DNA from: Clostridiales bacterium
Lineage (GTDB): Bacteria > Bacillota > Clostridia > Oscillospirales > CAG-272
Length of the DNA: 64,000 bases
Assembly: GCA_003150035.1 (NCBI GenBank)
Contig: QALR01000015.1
Location: 62,001-126,000, forward strand
Direction of reading: 5' to 3'
This document shows positions 41,628 to 50,584 of this stretch, piece by piece. A program made the translations under genes and the position numbers. Below the pieces are notes generated by a model. That model ran no database searches and had not been told where the DNA came from. It was given only the letters and a program-made list of their open reading frames with translations. The first letter of the stretch is position 1. Every line of letters starts with the position of its first letter.

Positions 41628-41660
41628 GGCGGGGCAGCCAAAAGCATTCCCTGCCCCGCC
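41628..41660. repeat. Strong inverted repeat upstream of the DUF2325 promoter
   Basis: GGCGGGGCAG (41628-41637) pairs perfectly with CTGCCCCGCC (41651-41660). No gene reads into it from the left, and there is no T-run on the minus strand. It may be a remnant terminator. The rest of the stretch to 41798 shows no gene. Confidence 0.5.
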
Positions 41661-41797
41661 CTTCTTCCTATCGTCTTGAAGTATTATTTTATCGTAATTT
41701 TCCGCTTTTTTCAACAATCAGGATTTTCTCGCATAGGATGCGAAAGCGTTTCTCTGCTAAACACCATCAAAGAGAAAAAGCATTTGAAAAAGCTTTA

Positions 41798-42814
41798 CTA
41801 AACAGACCCTCTTTTTTTACGGACACGAAAATGGTTTCTCCCGAAAAGCCAAAACCTTATTGCGAAAATAAGGTTGAAAGCCACAGGAAGAATCAGCTCG
41901 GTGATGGCTATCACCCTATCTATTTGATATAGAAAAATCCACTTACTGCCCTGTAACACAGCAAGTGCCATCATCACAGACACAGAAAATATCCCGGTAT
42001 AGACTGTGCGGTATCCGGCATGTCGATTTTCCGCTATGAGATCGACGCAAATCCCGACCAAAACAGAAAGACGAAGAATATGCAGCATCCATAGAAAAAG
42101 GGACAGGAATACATCATCCGCATGAAACGAAAATAAACTCAGGAACACATAAACAAGCGATGCCGACGCCGCAGCTGCTATCATGATACGCAGAAGATAG
42201 AAAGCGCGACTCGCGGGCGGGGTGCTTGCAACACGCATGGAGGAAGAAATGCCATCATCGCCCGAAGTAACCGTTTTTGAAGCGAGAAAAAATACAGGAG
42301 CAGAAGAAACACAGGATAACACGCCCGACGCGGGAAAGTCCGAAGCGGCCAGCACCGGCGCAAAATCTCCGAAAGGTCTCACAAAAACAAGGGGAACAAG
42401 AATGAAAGGAATCAGCTCTGCCAATCTGCCGATCGCCGTCATGCCCTGTCTCACCGTCAGAACCGCGCAAAAGCCTATCGCAAAGAGAATCATCCACGAC
42501 GGCAAGAAGTCACAATATCTCTCAATCGATTCACTATAGAAAATAATGGTTCGTCCCATTTGAAACACAGAAAGAATCAGAAAAAGTCCTAAAAACACCA
42601 GCTTGAACGGTCTGGACACATAAAAAGAGATAAAATCGGCAAGTCCTCGACGGCGGCGGAAAAGTCCCCCCGTTCCAAGAACGGCAAACAACGAGAATAC
42701 GGCAAACTGTGCCGCCACCGCATAATAACTATGGATGTTGTAAAGAAAAAATCCGGAAAGCAGATAGGCAAATATCAGAAAAAAAAGCTGTACAGGTGTA
42801 ATATGCGTTCTCAT
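41798..42814 (-). CDS. gerAB: Spore germination protein, GerAB family
   Basis: The 338-residue product is an integral membrane protein with about ten segments and fits the GerAB (APC-transporter-like) subunit of a germinant receptor. It starts MRTHITPVQLFFLIFAYLLSG. The start overlaps the gerAA stop as ATGA, so the two are co-translated. It is a little shorter than Bacillus GerAB. No GerAC lipoprotein gene follows. Confidence 0.87.
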   Translation of the reverse strand: MRTHITPVQLFFLIFAYLLSGFFLYNIHSYYAVAAQFAVFSLFAVLGTGGLFRRRRGLADFISFYVSRPFKLVFLGLFLILSVFQMGRTIIFYSESIERYCDFLPSWMILFAIGFCAVLTVRQGMTAIGRLAELIPFILVPLVFVRPFGDFAPVLAASDFPASGVLSCVSSAPVFFLASKTVTSGDDGISSSMRVASTPPASRAFYLLRIMIAAAASASLVYVFLSLFSFHADDVFLSLFLWMLHILRLSVLVGICVDLIAENRHAGYRTVYTGIFSVSVMMALAVLQGSKWIFLYQIDRVIAITELILPVAFNLIFAIRFWLFGRNHFRVRKKRGSV

Positions 42815-44256
42815 CGTTTTTCCCCCTTGGTTCGTATCACTTCTTTATGAGAAATCGCAACAGGTACCCGTCTCATAGCCCAAAGCGGTGCCATAAAGAG
42901 AAAATCTTTCAGTCCGGCGAAATCTGTCGGAGCAAAAGGAGAAAAATACGGAACGCCGACGGAGTTTTTCATGCACATATGCAAAAGAGAGAGCATAGTG
43001 GCAGCAAAAAAGCCGTAAAGGCCAAAAATTCCAGAGGTCACAATCATCAAAAAACGATATAAAATATTGGAGTTCATATACGGGGGCACAATAAAATTGC
43101 AGACAGCCGCAAGTGCCACCACAATAAGCACAGGCGCCGATGCAATACCCGCTTCAATGGCACTATCTCCAAGAATCAGGGAGCCGACAAGCCCCACCGC
43201 CGAGCCTACCGCTTTCGGCATGCGAAGCCCAACCTCTCTGACCACCTCAAACAGCAAAAAGATAATGAGGACCTCCCAAAACAGAGAAAACGGAAGCGAA
43301 TGGCGCGCCTGCTCCACAAGGGTAATCAAATAGGATGGCATAAGACTGCGGTGACGCACAAACAAAGCTACAAACAAAGCGGGCAAATATAGCGCGGTCA
43401 AAAAGGCAGCAAAGCGTATGATTCGAATAAAGGTTGCATACCACGGGCTTTTGGCGTAATCTTCCGTCACTTGAAACGCTTCGCAAAAGAGATATGGCAC
43501 GGTCAAAACAACAGGAGAACCATCCACAACGATCGCAATTCGTCCTTCCGACAGCTTGGCCGCCACCTTGTCCGGCCGTTCAGAATTTCCGACAGTCGGA
43601 TAAAGCGGCGTTTTTCCATCTTGAATAAAAATTTCTACATAGCCGGAATCTAATACAACGTCAGTGTCGATAGCCGATATTCTACGGCAAACCTCTTTCA
43701 CCGTTTCGGGATCCGCGACATCCTCCAAATACAGGACGGAAACCGCTGTCTTGGAAATGGAACCCACAAAAAAATTCCGACGCTTCAGTCGTTCAGTCCG
43801 TAACCGCCGACGCAGAAGCATGACATTGTTCTCACCACTCTCGGTAAAGCCCTCATGCGGACCGCGTATCACATTTTCTGTCTCCGGCTCCGAGGTGGAG
43901 CGTCCCTCCTCGTTTTTGGTGAAAACCGAAATGCCGTATCCACTCTCAAATCCGTCATAAAATACGACCGCATTGCCGGAAAGCACCGCGTCCTTTGCCG
44001 CTGCAAAGTCGGCAAGGGACTCTATCTTCACATTGGTAATCAGAGATTCCAAAGGAAAGTTCGCCGTACCGTTCTCGTATGCGCGGGAAATCGGCTCAAT
44101 TACATATTTATTGATATAAATTTTTGAGCTGAAATTGCTGATATAAGCGATGAAAATTCGATGTTCCCCAAACACAAGCTCTCGGATAGAAAAGTCACTC
44201 ATGTCACGGAATCCATTTGAAAATTCACATTTCACTTCGTCGTATCGATTGAACAT
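42811..44256 (-). CDS. gerAA: Spore germination protein, GerAA family
   Basis: The 481-residue product has a soluble N-terminal domain (about 1-275) and a C-terminal membrane domain. The conserved YLPALFVAL and LPFSLFWEVLIIFLLFEVVREVGLRMPKAVG blocks are seen. The GRIAIVVDGSPVVLTVPYLF loop before the membrane part is a family hallmark. AGAGG precedes the ATG. With gerAB it forms a two-gene receptor unit. Its nutrient germinant cannot be read from the sequence. Confidence 0.93.
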   Translation of the reverse strand: MFNRYDEVKCEFSNGFRDMSDFSIRELVFGEHRIFIAYISNFSSKIYINKYVIEPISRAYENGTANFPLESLITNVKIESLADFAAAKDAVLSGNAVVFYDGFESGYGISVFTKNEEGRSTSEPETENVIRGPHEGFTESGENNVMLLRRRLRTERLKRRNFFVGSISKTAVSVLYLEDVADPETVKEVCRRISAIDTDVVLDSGYVEIFIQDGKTPLYPTVGNSERPDKVAAKLSEGRIAIVVDGSPVVLTVPYLFCEAFQVTEDYAKSPWYATFIRIIRFAAFLTALYLPALFVALFVRHRSLMPSYLITLVEQARHSLPFSLFWEVLIIFLLFEVVREVGLRMPKAVGSAVGLVGSLILGDSAIEAGIASAPVLIVVALAAVCNFIVPPYMNSNILYRFLMIVTSGIFGLYGFFAATMLSLLHMCMKNSVGVPYFSPFAPTDFAGLKDFLFMAPLWAMRRVPVAISHKEVIRTKGEKR

Positions 44257-44412
44257 GGAAAAACCTCTCTTCCATTTTTATATTTTTGCTAAGAAATAGA
44301 ATTTTTCTGTTGCATCACTTGATTAGTTTACACAAACCGCATGTTTTTACAGGAAAATTTTTATTAGTATTTGCCGAAATCAAATTTTTATCAATTATTT
44401 TTTCATTTGATG

Positions 44413-44441
44413 TTGACATCTTCCTCTTTATCAAGTAAAAT
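44413..44441 (+). promoter_or_regulatory. Promoter of the MFS gene
   Basis: TTGACA (44413-44418) and TAAAAT (44436-44441) are 17 bases apart, about 110 bases before the MFS start. The spacer to gerAA shows nothing else that I can support. Confidence 0.7.
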
Positions 44442-44549
44442 AACCGCGTCCCTATTTGTGGCCGTTCCTTTTCCACATCGGATACCGCGAAGCCGGACCC
44501 AAATCCATATCTAAAATATTTGCCGCTACAAAACGGCGAGGAGCTTTTT

Positions 44550-45923
44550 ATGAAGAACTTCATACCTGCTCTAAAAAACAAATGGCAGCACAGCACCCTC
44601 CGTTATGTATACAACGCCAAAGATGACCGCGGACGTGGACGCCTTTGCATGCTTGTCTCCGGGATTATGGCAGGAATCGTAGGCCAGCTTTCCACCGGTT
44701 TCTTTTATACCGGCTTTCTTCTCGGACACGGAATCGACGTCGTCGACATCGCTATCATCACGTTTATTCCGTACATTACTTGTTTTCTAAATATTTTTTC
44801 TCCGTGGATTCTCGAGCATTTCAAAAGAAGGAAATTTATCCTTGCGGCGGGCAAGCTTCTCTATTATGCCTTTAATATCGTCGGTATCACACTTCTGCCG
44901 GAGATTGTCGAAGACCCGCAGGCGCGGCTTGCCGGCTTTATCGCCATCGTCGTTATTTCAAACTCGATAAACGCCCTGTTTACCTCCGGCTATTCGGCAT
45001 GGCAGGCAAACTTCCTGCCGGATGACGTGAGGATGGATTATTTTACCTCGTCCGGCTGCATCAATAGTCTTTTATCCTATATTATCGTTCTTGTCGTCTC
45101 TGTTCTGACAGATAGACTGCAGGATTCTCCTGAACAGCTCGTCATGATTACGGCGCTGCGTTGGCTCGCGTTCGGACTCGCTGTCGTCGACTGCCTGATT
45201 CAGCTCATTCCGAAGGAATACCCGTATCTGAAAAAAGCAAAAGCCAAACTTTCCAACATCTTTGTTCTTCCCTTCTGGCACAAACGCTTTTTGCTTACCA
45301 TTTTTATCTGTGCCGCTTACACATTTGCCACCAACCTTCCCAACGCGACGCTAAACGCCTATGTGTTGGAAATTCTTGACGGGACGGGAATGCAGTATAC
45401 GCTTCCCAACGCCATCAACGCCTTGTATTTTCTTTTCTTTATCCTGTTCTCACGGATGTGGAAAAAATTCGTGGCAAGGCATTATTGGTTCCGCGCATTC
45501 GCCTTTGCCATGCTGATGCAGTCGGTCACCTACTACATACAGGTGTTTGTTACAGCAGATACCATCTGGCTTTACGTCGTCGTCCGCTTGATGCAGCATG
45601 TATTCGGCGTCGTCATGAACTCCATTGTCGCCTCGCTGCCTTACGTCAATTTGCCGGAGGAGGACCGAACCAATTATATGTCTTTCAACACCATTATCTC
45701 CAATATGGCAGTCTTCCTCAGCATGATGCTCGGCACGGTCTTTACTTCCTATATGGATGGCGGCGCACGGATCATCACGGTTCTCGGATATCCGCTGACT
45801 AGCACACAAATCCTCGTTTTTGCCTGTGCTGCGGCGCAGTGCATTGTCGGAGGCATGACGCTGCTGCTCGCCAAAAGGGTCACACCTCCCGAGGTGTTAG
45901 GTCAAAAAGCCGAAAGCACATAA
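44550..45923 (+). CDS. Major facilitator superfamily transporter
   Basis: The 457-residue product has 11-12 predicted membrane segments and starts after GAGGAG with MKNFIPALKNKWQHSTLRYVYNAKDDRGRGR. The first loop (GHGIDVVDIAIITFIPYITC) and the ILEHFKRRKFILAAGK stretch, a version of the MFS loop 2-3 basic motif, support the family. The substrate is unknown. It stands alone, divergent from the ger genes, with its own promoter. Confidence 0.82.
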   Translation: MKNFIPALKNKWQHSTLRYVYNAKDDRGRGRLCMLVSGIMAGIVGQLSTGFFYTGFLLGHGIDVVDIAIITFIPYITCFLNIFSPWILEHFKRRKFILAAGKLLYYAFNIVGITLLPEIVEDPQARLAGFIAIVVISNSINALFTSGYSAWQANFLPDDVRMDYFTSSGCINSLLSYIIVLVVSVLTDRLQDSPEQLVMITALRWLAFGLAVVDCLIQLIPKEYPYLKKAKAKLSNIFVLPFWHKRFLLTIFICAAYTFATNLPNATLNAYVLEILDGTGMQYTLPNAINALYFLFFILFSRMWKKFVARHYWFRAFAFAMLMQSVTYYIQVFVTADTIWLYVVVRLMQHVFGVVMNSIVASLPYVNLPEEDRTNYMSFNTIISNMAVFLSMMLGTVFTSYMDGGARIITVLGYPLTSTQILVFACAAAQCIVGGMTLLLAKRVTPPEVLGQKAEST

Positions 45924-46078
45924 CTCTTCAAAAAAATTAGGCAAAAGGTACGCTTAAGCGGATATTATAAGCGCTACGCCCGCCGTTGCCATATCTGCCG
46001 GTTTTTTGATGTCGATAAAAGGCACGCTGTCGGATAAAAAACTTTTTCAATCGTTTTTGTCTTTTTTCAAAAAAACTA

Positions 46079-46107
46079 TTGCAAATTCTAAAATTGGATG
46101 ATATAAT
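46079..46107 (+). promoter_or_regulatory. Promoter of rplS
   Basis: TTGCAA (46079-46084) and TATAAT (46102-46107) are 17 bases apart. TGA before the -10 box gives an extended -10. The leader of about 85 bases (to 46197) can fold into small hairpins and may hold an L19-type leader, which I cannot confirm. Confidence 0.8.
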
Positions 46108-46197
46108 AATTGACGCTATGCTTTTGATATGGCGCCGGAGCGGTCCGCTGCATGCTCGCATGAACGCTTCGTGAATTTATGGAGAGGAGCCGAAAAA

Positions 46198-46539
46198 ATG
46201 GATAAAATTCAGGCTTTTACAAACGAGCAATTAAAGACGGACGTTCCCTCTTTTGAAATCGGGGACAGCGTCGTCGTACACAACAAGATCAAGGAAGGTT
46301 CGAGAGAGCGTATTCAGCTGTTTGACGGCATGGTTATCGCCAAGAAGAACGGCGGAATTTCCGAAACTTTTACCGTAAGAAAGATTTCCTACGGAATCGG
46401 TGTTGAAAAAACCTTCCCGCTTCATTCCCCGAACGTCGTGAAAGTCGACGTCACCCGCCGCGGCAAGGTGCGCCGCGCAAAGCTCTATTATGTCCGCGAC
46501 CGTGTCGGCAAGCAGGCAAAAGTAAAAGAGCAGATTTAA
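46198..46539 (+). CDS. rplS: 50S ribosomal protein L19
   Basis: L19 sits at the 30S-50S interface. The 113-residue product matches the family throughout: FEIGDSVVVHNKIKEGSRERIQLFDGMVIAKKNGGISETFTVRKISYGIGVEKTFPLHSPNVVKVDV. The start at 46198 follows GAGAGGAG. The frame opens earlier, but without a ribosome binding site. The usual partners rpsP-rimM-trmD are not adjacent. Confidence 0.98.
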   Translation: MDKIQAFTNEQLKTDVPSFEIGDSVVVHNKIKEGSRERIQLFDGMVIAKKNGGISETFTVRKISYGIGVEKTFPLHSPNVVKVDVTRRGKVRRAKLYYVRDRVGKQAKVKEQI

Positions 46540-46548
46540 GCAAAAAAG

Positions 46549-46583
46549 AAAAATCAGCCTTCTCAAAGGCTGATTTTTTGTTT
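46549..46583. terminator. Bidirectional terminator between rplS and dapA
   Basis: AAAAATCAGCC (46549-46559) pairs with GGCTGATTTTT (46568-46578) around an eight-base loop. T-runs on both strands suit the converging transcripts. Confidence 0.9.
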
Positions 46584-46590
46584 GTTCAGC

Positions 46591-47490
46591 TTACGCGAGA
46601 TGTTTTTTCCACGGAATATCTTCGAGCCGCTCGAGTTCCATTACCAAGCGGTTTCTGCGCACTTCGCTCATAGAGCAAAGCGGCAGACGGAAGCCCCCCA
46701 CCTCAAAGCCCAGATAGTTCATCGCTTCTTTAACAGGAATCGGATTGACATCTGAGAAAAGGGAACGCATAAGCGGCAGATAGCGCAGCTGCATCGCACG
46801 GGCGGCGGCAAAATTGCCGGCAAGACAGTTTTCCGTCATCTCATGCATCACAAAGGGGAGAAAGTTTGCCATGACGGAAATAACCCCGCAGGCACCGAGC
46901 GCCATCGCCGCCACCGTCATGTCGTCATTTCCGGACCACATAGCAAAATCGTCGCGAAGCAGCGCCGCCGTCTCTGTCATATACGCGATATTTCCGCTTG
47001 CCTCCTTGATACCGATAATACGAGGATGTTCGCGAAGACGCGAAAGCGTTTCGACGCCGATCGAACATCCGGTGCGAGACGGAACATTGTAAAGAATGAC
47101 CGACGTTTTCACGGCTTCCGCGATAGACAGAAAATGCGCCGCCATGCCGTCCTCGTTCGCTTTGTTATAGTACGGAGTCAGCACAAGAAGCGCATCCGCG
47201 CCGAGAGATTCTGCTTTCCTGCAGGCGTCGGCGGCTCGCGCGGTATCGTTCGAGCCGCAGCCGACAAGGACGGGAATCCGTCCTGCCGCCGTCTCCACGC
47301 CGGTTCGAATGATATGCTCCGCCTCATCCGGCCTGATAGTCGGCGCCTCGCCGGTCGTACCAAGCAAAACAATTCCGGCGGCGCCGTTTTCAATCTGGAA
47401 TTCTATCAGCTCCGCAAGCTTATCATAATTCACACCGCCGTTTCTCGTAAACGGTGTGACAAGCGCTGTGATCGCACCCTGTAACTTCAT
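46591..47490 (-). CDS. dapA: 4-hydroxy-tetrahydrodipicolinate synthase
   Basis: DapA condenses pyruvate with aspartate semialdehyde in the lysine, DAP and dipicolinate pathway. The 299-residue product has the Schiff-base Lys162 (IIGIKEASGNIAY), Tyr134 in ILYNVPSRTG, and the GTTGEAPT loop (44-51). GGAGGA precedes the ATG. It stands alone, not with dapB. A 10-codon ORF and a stem-loop lie in its leader. Confidence 0.96.
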   Translation of the reverse strand: MKLQGAITALVTPFTRNGGVNYDKLAELIEFQIENGAAGIVLLGTTGEAPTIRPDEAEHIIRTGVETAAGRIPVLVGCGSNDTARAADACRKAESLGADALLVLTPYYNKANEDGMAAHFLSIAEAVKTSVILYNVPSRTGCSIGVETLSRLREHPRIIGIKEASGNIAYMTETAALLRDDFAMWSGNDDMTVAAMALGACGVISVMANFLPFVMHEMTENCLAGNFAAARAMQLRYLPLMRSLFSDVNPIPVKEAMNYLGFEVGGFRLPLCSMSEVRRNRLVMELERLEDIPWKKHLA

Positions 47491-47584
47491 AAAAATTCCT
47501 CCGCCATGCCGTTTTCCATCATTTTATGCAGCACAAGGAGCGAATGACAAAAAGAGGAAACCGCAGTCTTCCCCTTGGATGCAG

Positions 47585-47610
47585 AAAGCGCCGCTGCAAA
47601 ACGGCGCTTT
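47585..47610. repeat. Inverted repeat in the dapA leader
   Basis: AAAGCGCCG (47585-47593) pairs with CGGCGCTTT (47602-47610) around an eight-base loop. On the minus strand no T-run follows, so it is not a simple terminator. It lies about 95 bases before dapA. Confidence 0.5.
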
Positions 47611-47658
47611 TCTCCTCTGAAAAAGCTCTTCGAGGCATGGAAGAATTTTTCGTTTTTC

Positions 47659-47691
47659 TTAGTAGGCAAAGTAAAACCCGCTTTTTCCCAT
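47659..47691 (-). CDS. Ten-codon ORF in the tmcAL-dapA interval
   Basis: The ATG at 47691 follows GAGGGAG by four bases and encodes MGKSGFYFAY before a TAA at 47659. Four of the ten residues are aromatic. It could be a leader peptide, because a stem-loop follows 49 bases later and then dapA. It could equally be chance. Confidence 0.3.
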   Translation of the reverse strand: MGKSGFYFAY

Positions 47692-47770
47692 GATTCTCCC
47701 TCATAACGAAAATCAGCCGTGCGTGCCGCCCGTCGCAGCAGCGATTAACTAGCCAAAGGATTTATCTCTA

Positions 47771-48943
47771 TCACAGCATTACAGGATGCTCCCGAAGCAT
47801 CGCGCCGCCGTCACGCGGGTTCTCACACAAAAGCTCCCACACACTGTCGGCACGTGCACAAAGCTCGAAAGCGCGTCTTGTTTTTTCCGTACAGCGAATA
47901 TAATCCGCGGGTTTTGTGACAATCTCAGTGCGCGCCGTTTTTCGTATACTAGCTAAAATCTCCCTACCTGTCGCATTCGCGGCAAGCACGCTCGTATAGG
48001 ACACGCCGGAAAAATCCGTCTTTTCGACATGTAACAGCGCATACAGGACCGCGCGGCGCAGGCGAGAGGGAGAATAGCGTTTCGTTTCGGCAAGCGTGAG
48101 AAGCTCTTCCATGCTCTTCGCACGGTATGCGGAGCGGCGAAGTCTTGCGGCAAGCTCATCCGTCATATCGGGAGCCTCGGAAAACACTTCCCTGCCGGAG
48201 CGGACAAGCGCCGCAAACAGCGGATACAGTCTCTTCTCCTCGGCAAGACGGCCTTCCCGTGACGCCACCTCCAAAATTTCTGCCATCCCGGGCGGAACCG
48301 ACTGACGGATGCTTTCAAAATCGCCTTCCTGTAACATTTTCCGCACAGAAGAAGCAGAGGAAAATCCTTTTCCTCTCCCGTCATAGGCTTCTCCCACACG
48401 GCGTATAGCGACCGGAAGCATAGACGCGCCTTGCTTTCCTATCTCCGAAAGATAAGAGACTGCCAGAATATCGTTTGAACCGCGAAAAATATCGGTCCCA
48501 AACATCTGCCTATATACCTCGGCAAAAGCACGTCGGTAAGAGACCTCATGTCCCTGCGAGAGACGGCTCGCGAGCACGGCCAAAAACTCGTCAGAGCCCA
48601 CCCGCAGGGCGGCCGCCGAAAGCGCCGCCGCATCGCCGGTCTCGCTGCCGAAACAAAGTTCATCCACACATCCAAGCCATGAAAGAAGTCTCACCCCCGC
48701 CGCGGCAAAGCTATCTGCGCGGGACGCAGCATAGGGGAACGGCAATTCCAACACCAGATCGGCTCCGCTTATGAGAGCAGCACGCGCGCGCTCATATTTG
48801 GATACCACCGCCGGTTCCCCGCGCTGCGTAAAGCTTCCGCTCATGAGCGCCAGCACAGCGCCTCGCTTTTTCATTTTCGAGAGCAGATACGCATGTCCCA
48901 AGTGAAAAGGATTATATTCACAGATTACCGCGCAAACTTTCAT
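47771..48943 (-). CDS. tmcAL: tRNA(Met) cytidine acetate ligase
   Basis: TmcAL makes N4-acetylcytidine at the wobble position of elongator tRNA-Met, using acetate and ATP. The start ATG at 48943 follows GGGGGAAA. The 390-residue product has the nucleotidyltransferase motif CEYNPFHLGH (8-17), GSFTQRGEPA, and the GSNDILAVSYL stretch typical of the family. It is divergent from ackA, with a 180-base gap. Acetate is its substrate, so the neighbourhood may matter. Confidence 0.95.
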   Translation of the reverse strand: MKVCAVICEYNPFHLGHAYLLSKMKKRGAVLALMSGSFTQRGEPAVVSKYERARAALISGADLVLELPFPYAASRADSFAAAGVRLLSWLGCVDELCFGSETGDAAALSAAALRVGSDEFLAVLASRLSQGHEVSYRRAFAEVYRQMFGTDIFRGSNDILAVSYLSEIGKQGASMLPVAIRRVGEAYDGRGKGFSSASSVRKMLQEGDFESIRQSVPPGMAEILEVASREGRLAEEKRLYPLFAALVRSGREVFSEAPDMTDELAARLRRSAYRAKSMEELLTLAETKRYSPSRLRRAVLYALLHVEKTDFSGVSYTSVLAANATGREILASIRKTARTEIVTKPADYIRCTEKTRRAFELCARADSVWELLCENPRDGGAMLREHPVML

Positions 48944-49037
48944 GGCAGTTTCCCCCATCGCGGACGAACCCAAGCAAAGGGATCGTCCTTTTTTGCATAT
49001 TTATTAAAAGTTTCGCAAAAGATTCGTAAAATAACTA

Positions 49038-49066
49038 TTGAAATCGGAAAAGCTATCCTGTATAAT
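49038..49066 (+). promoter_or_regulatory. Promoter of ackA
   Basis: TTGAAA (49038-49043) and TATAAT (49061-49066) are 17 bases apart, about 60 bases before the ackA start. Confidence 0.82.
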
Positions 49067-49124
49067 AGATAGTATAGTGTAAAAATTTGATAAAATCAAG
49101 ATAAAACGGAGGATCAAGCAAATC

Positions 49125-50333
49125 ATGTATGTTTTGGTAGTCAACGCAGGCAGTTCATCGCTGAAATACCAGCTCATGGATACCTCGACGAACAAACTTC
49201 TCGCCAAGGGAATCTGTGAGAGAATCGGCATCGACGGCTGCATTGAGCACAAAAAAGAGGATGGCAGCAAAACCAATCGGGAAATTCCAATGCCCAATCA
49301 TTCTGTCGCCATGAAAATCGTCGTCGACACTCTGACCGATCCCGAAATCGGATGTCTATCCGATATGGGGGAAATCGAAGCAGTCGGACACCGGGTTGTC
49401 CACGGAGGTCCCTATTTCTTCGAGAGCTGTCTTATCACACCGGAAGTACTCGAAAAGCTCGAGCTCTGCCGCGATTTCGCACCGCTTCATACCGGTCCTC
49501 ACCTGATGGGAATCCGCGGATGCTCTGAGGTCATGCCCGGCGTACCACAGGTACTCGTCTTCGATACCGCTTTCCATCAGACGATGCCTGACTACGCCTA
49601 TATGTATCCGATTCCGTACGAAATGTATGAAAAATACCACATCCGCCGTTATGGAGCGCACGGAACCTCGCATCGTTATGTTTCCATTGAAATGGCAAAG
49701 CTGCTTGGCATACCGCGTGAGCAGACCAAAATTATTACCTGCCATATCGGGAACGGTTCGTCTATTTCCGCTGTCAAAGGGGGCAAATGCATCGACACCT
49801 CCATGGGCTTTACGCCGCTCGACGGCGTAGAGATGGGAACGCGCTGCGGCTCCATTGACCCCGCTATCGTCACCTATATTATGAAAAAAGAGGGCTTCAC
49901 ACCCGATGAGATGAGCAATTTCATGAATAAAAAATGCGGTCTTCTCGGCGTGTCCGGCGTCTCCTCCGACAGCCGGGAAATCGAGGAAGGCATCAAGCAA
50001 GGCAACAAACGCTGTCAGCTTGCCGCTTTCATTCTTGCCTATCAGATAAAAAAATATATCGGTGCTTATACCGCCGCCATGGGCGGACTAGATGCCGTTG
50101 TTTTCACGGCCGGAATGGGAGAAAACAATCCTGAGCTGCGCGAGCGCGTCTGCCGTGACATGGACTTTTTCGGCATCAAGCTCGATGCGCAGCAAAACGC
50201 AAAAGCATGGCATCAAAGCAGTTCTGTGGAAATTTCCGCAGCGGATTCCAAAGTGAAGGTCTACGTGATTCCTACCAACGAGGAACTGATGATCGCCAAA
50301 GACACCGAAGAGCTTGTTACAGCGGCTAAATAG
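49125..50333 (+). CDS. ackA: Acetate kinase
   Basis: AckA makes ATP and acetate from acetyl phosphate, the last energy step of many fermentations. The 402-residue product has NAGSSSLKYQL at the start, HRVVHGG, FDTAFHQTMP, YGAHGTSHRYV, HIGNGSSISAVKGG and FTAGMGENN, all family blocks. GGAGG precedes the ATG. No pta gene is adjacent. A strong terminator follows, so it is transcribed alone. Confidence 0.98.
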   Translation: MYVLVVNAGSSSLKYQLMDTSTNKLLAKGICERIGIDGCIEHKKEDGSKTNREIPMPNHSVAMKIVVDTLTDPEIGCLSDMGEIEAVGHRVVHGGPYFFESCLITPEVLEKLELCRDFAPLHTGPHLMGIRGCSEVMPGVPQVLVFDTAFHQTMPDYAYMYPIPYEMYEKYHIRRYGAHGTSHRYVSIEMAKLLGIPREQTKIITCHIGNGSSISAVKGGKCIDTSMGFTPLDGVEMGTRCGSIDPAIVTYIMKKEGFTPDEMSNFMNKKCGLLGVSGVSSDSREIEEGIKQGNKRCQLAAFILAYQIKKYIGAYTAAMGGLDAVVFTAGMGENNPELRERVCRDMDFFGIKLDAQQNAKAWHQSSSVEISAADSKVKVYVIPTNEELMIAKDTEELVTAAK

Positions 50334-50342
50334 CCCTTATAT

Positions 50343-50377
50343 CCGTGCATGAAATCAAATTCATGCACGGTTTTTTT
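50343..50377 (+). terminator. Terminator of ackA
   Basis: CCGTGCATGAA (50343-50353) pairs perfectly with TTCATGCACGG (50360-50370), followed by seven T. Confidence 0.95.
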
Positions 50378-50453
50378 ATGGGGCAGCAATTCGCCTTCTT
50401 TCTTTTTTCTGTAAAATTTTGATGAATTTAACACGTGTTTTTCATAAAACGTC

Positions 50454-50482
50454 TTGTATTTTCTGTAGATACATGGTATGAT
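50454..50482 (+). promoter_or_regulatory. Promoter of the decarboxylase operon
   Basis: TTGTAT (50454-50459) and TATGAT (50477-50482) are 17 bases apart. TGG before the -10 box gives an extended -10. It lies about 100 bases before the carboxyltransferase gene. Confidence 0.72.
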
Positions 50483-50584
50483 ATTATTATTAAAATTATA
50501 ATGGGGAAGAATGGGGTTTTCCTTTGTTTTTCTTCACGCTTGAAAGCAAATGATTTGGAATCCATTCGGAAAGGAATGAACAAC

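Noticed and set aside
41628..41660. Strong hairpin as a terminator
   Set aside because: No gene reads into it from the left, and on the minus strand A residues, not T, follow the stem.
46114..46197. L19 leader RNA in front of rplS
   Set aside because: Small hairpins are possible, but I cannot match a consensus by eye. A covariance-model search would decide it.
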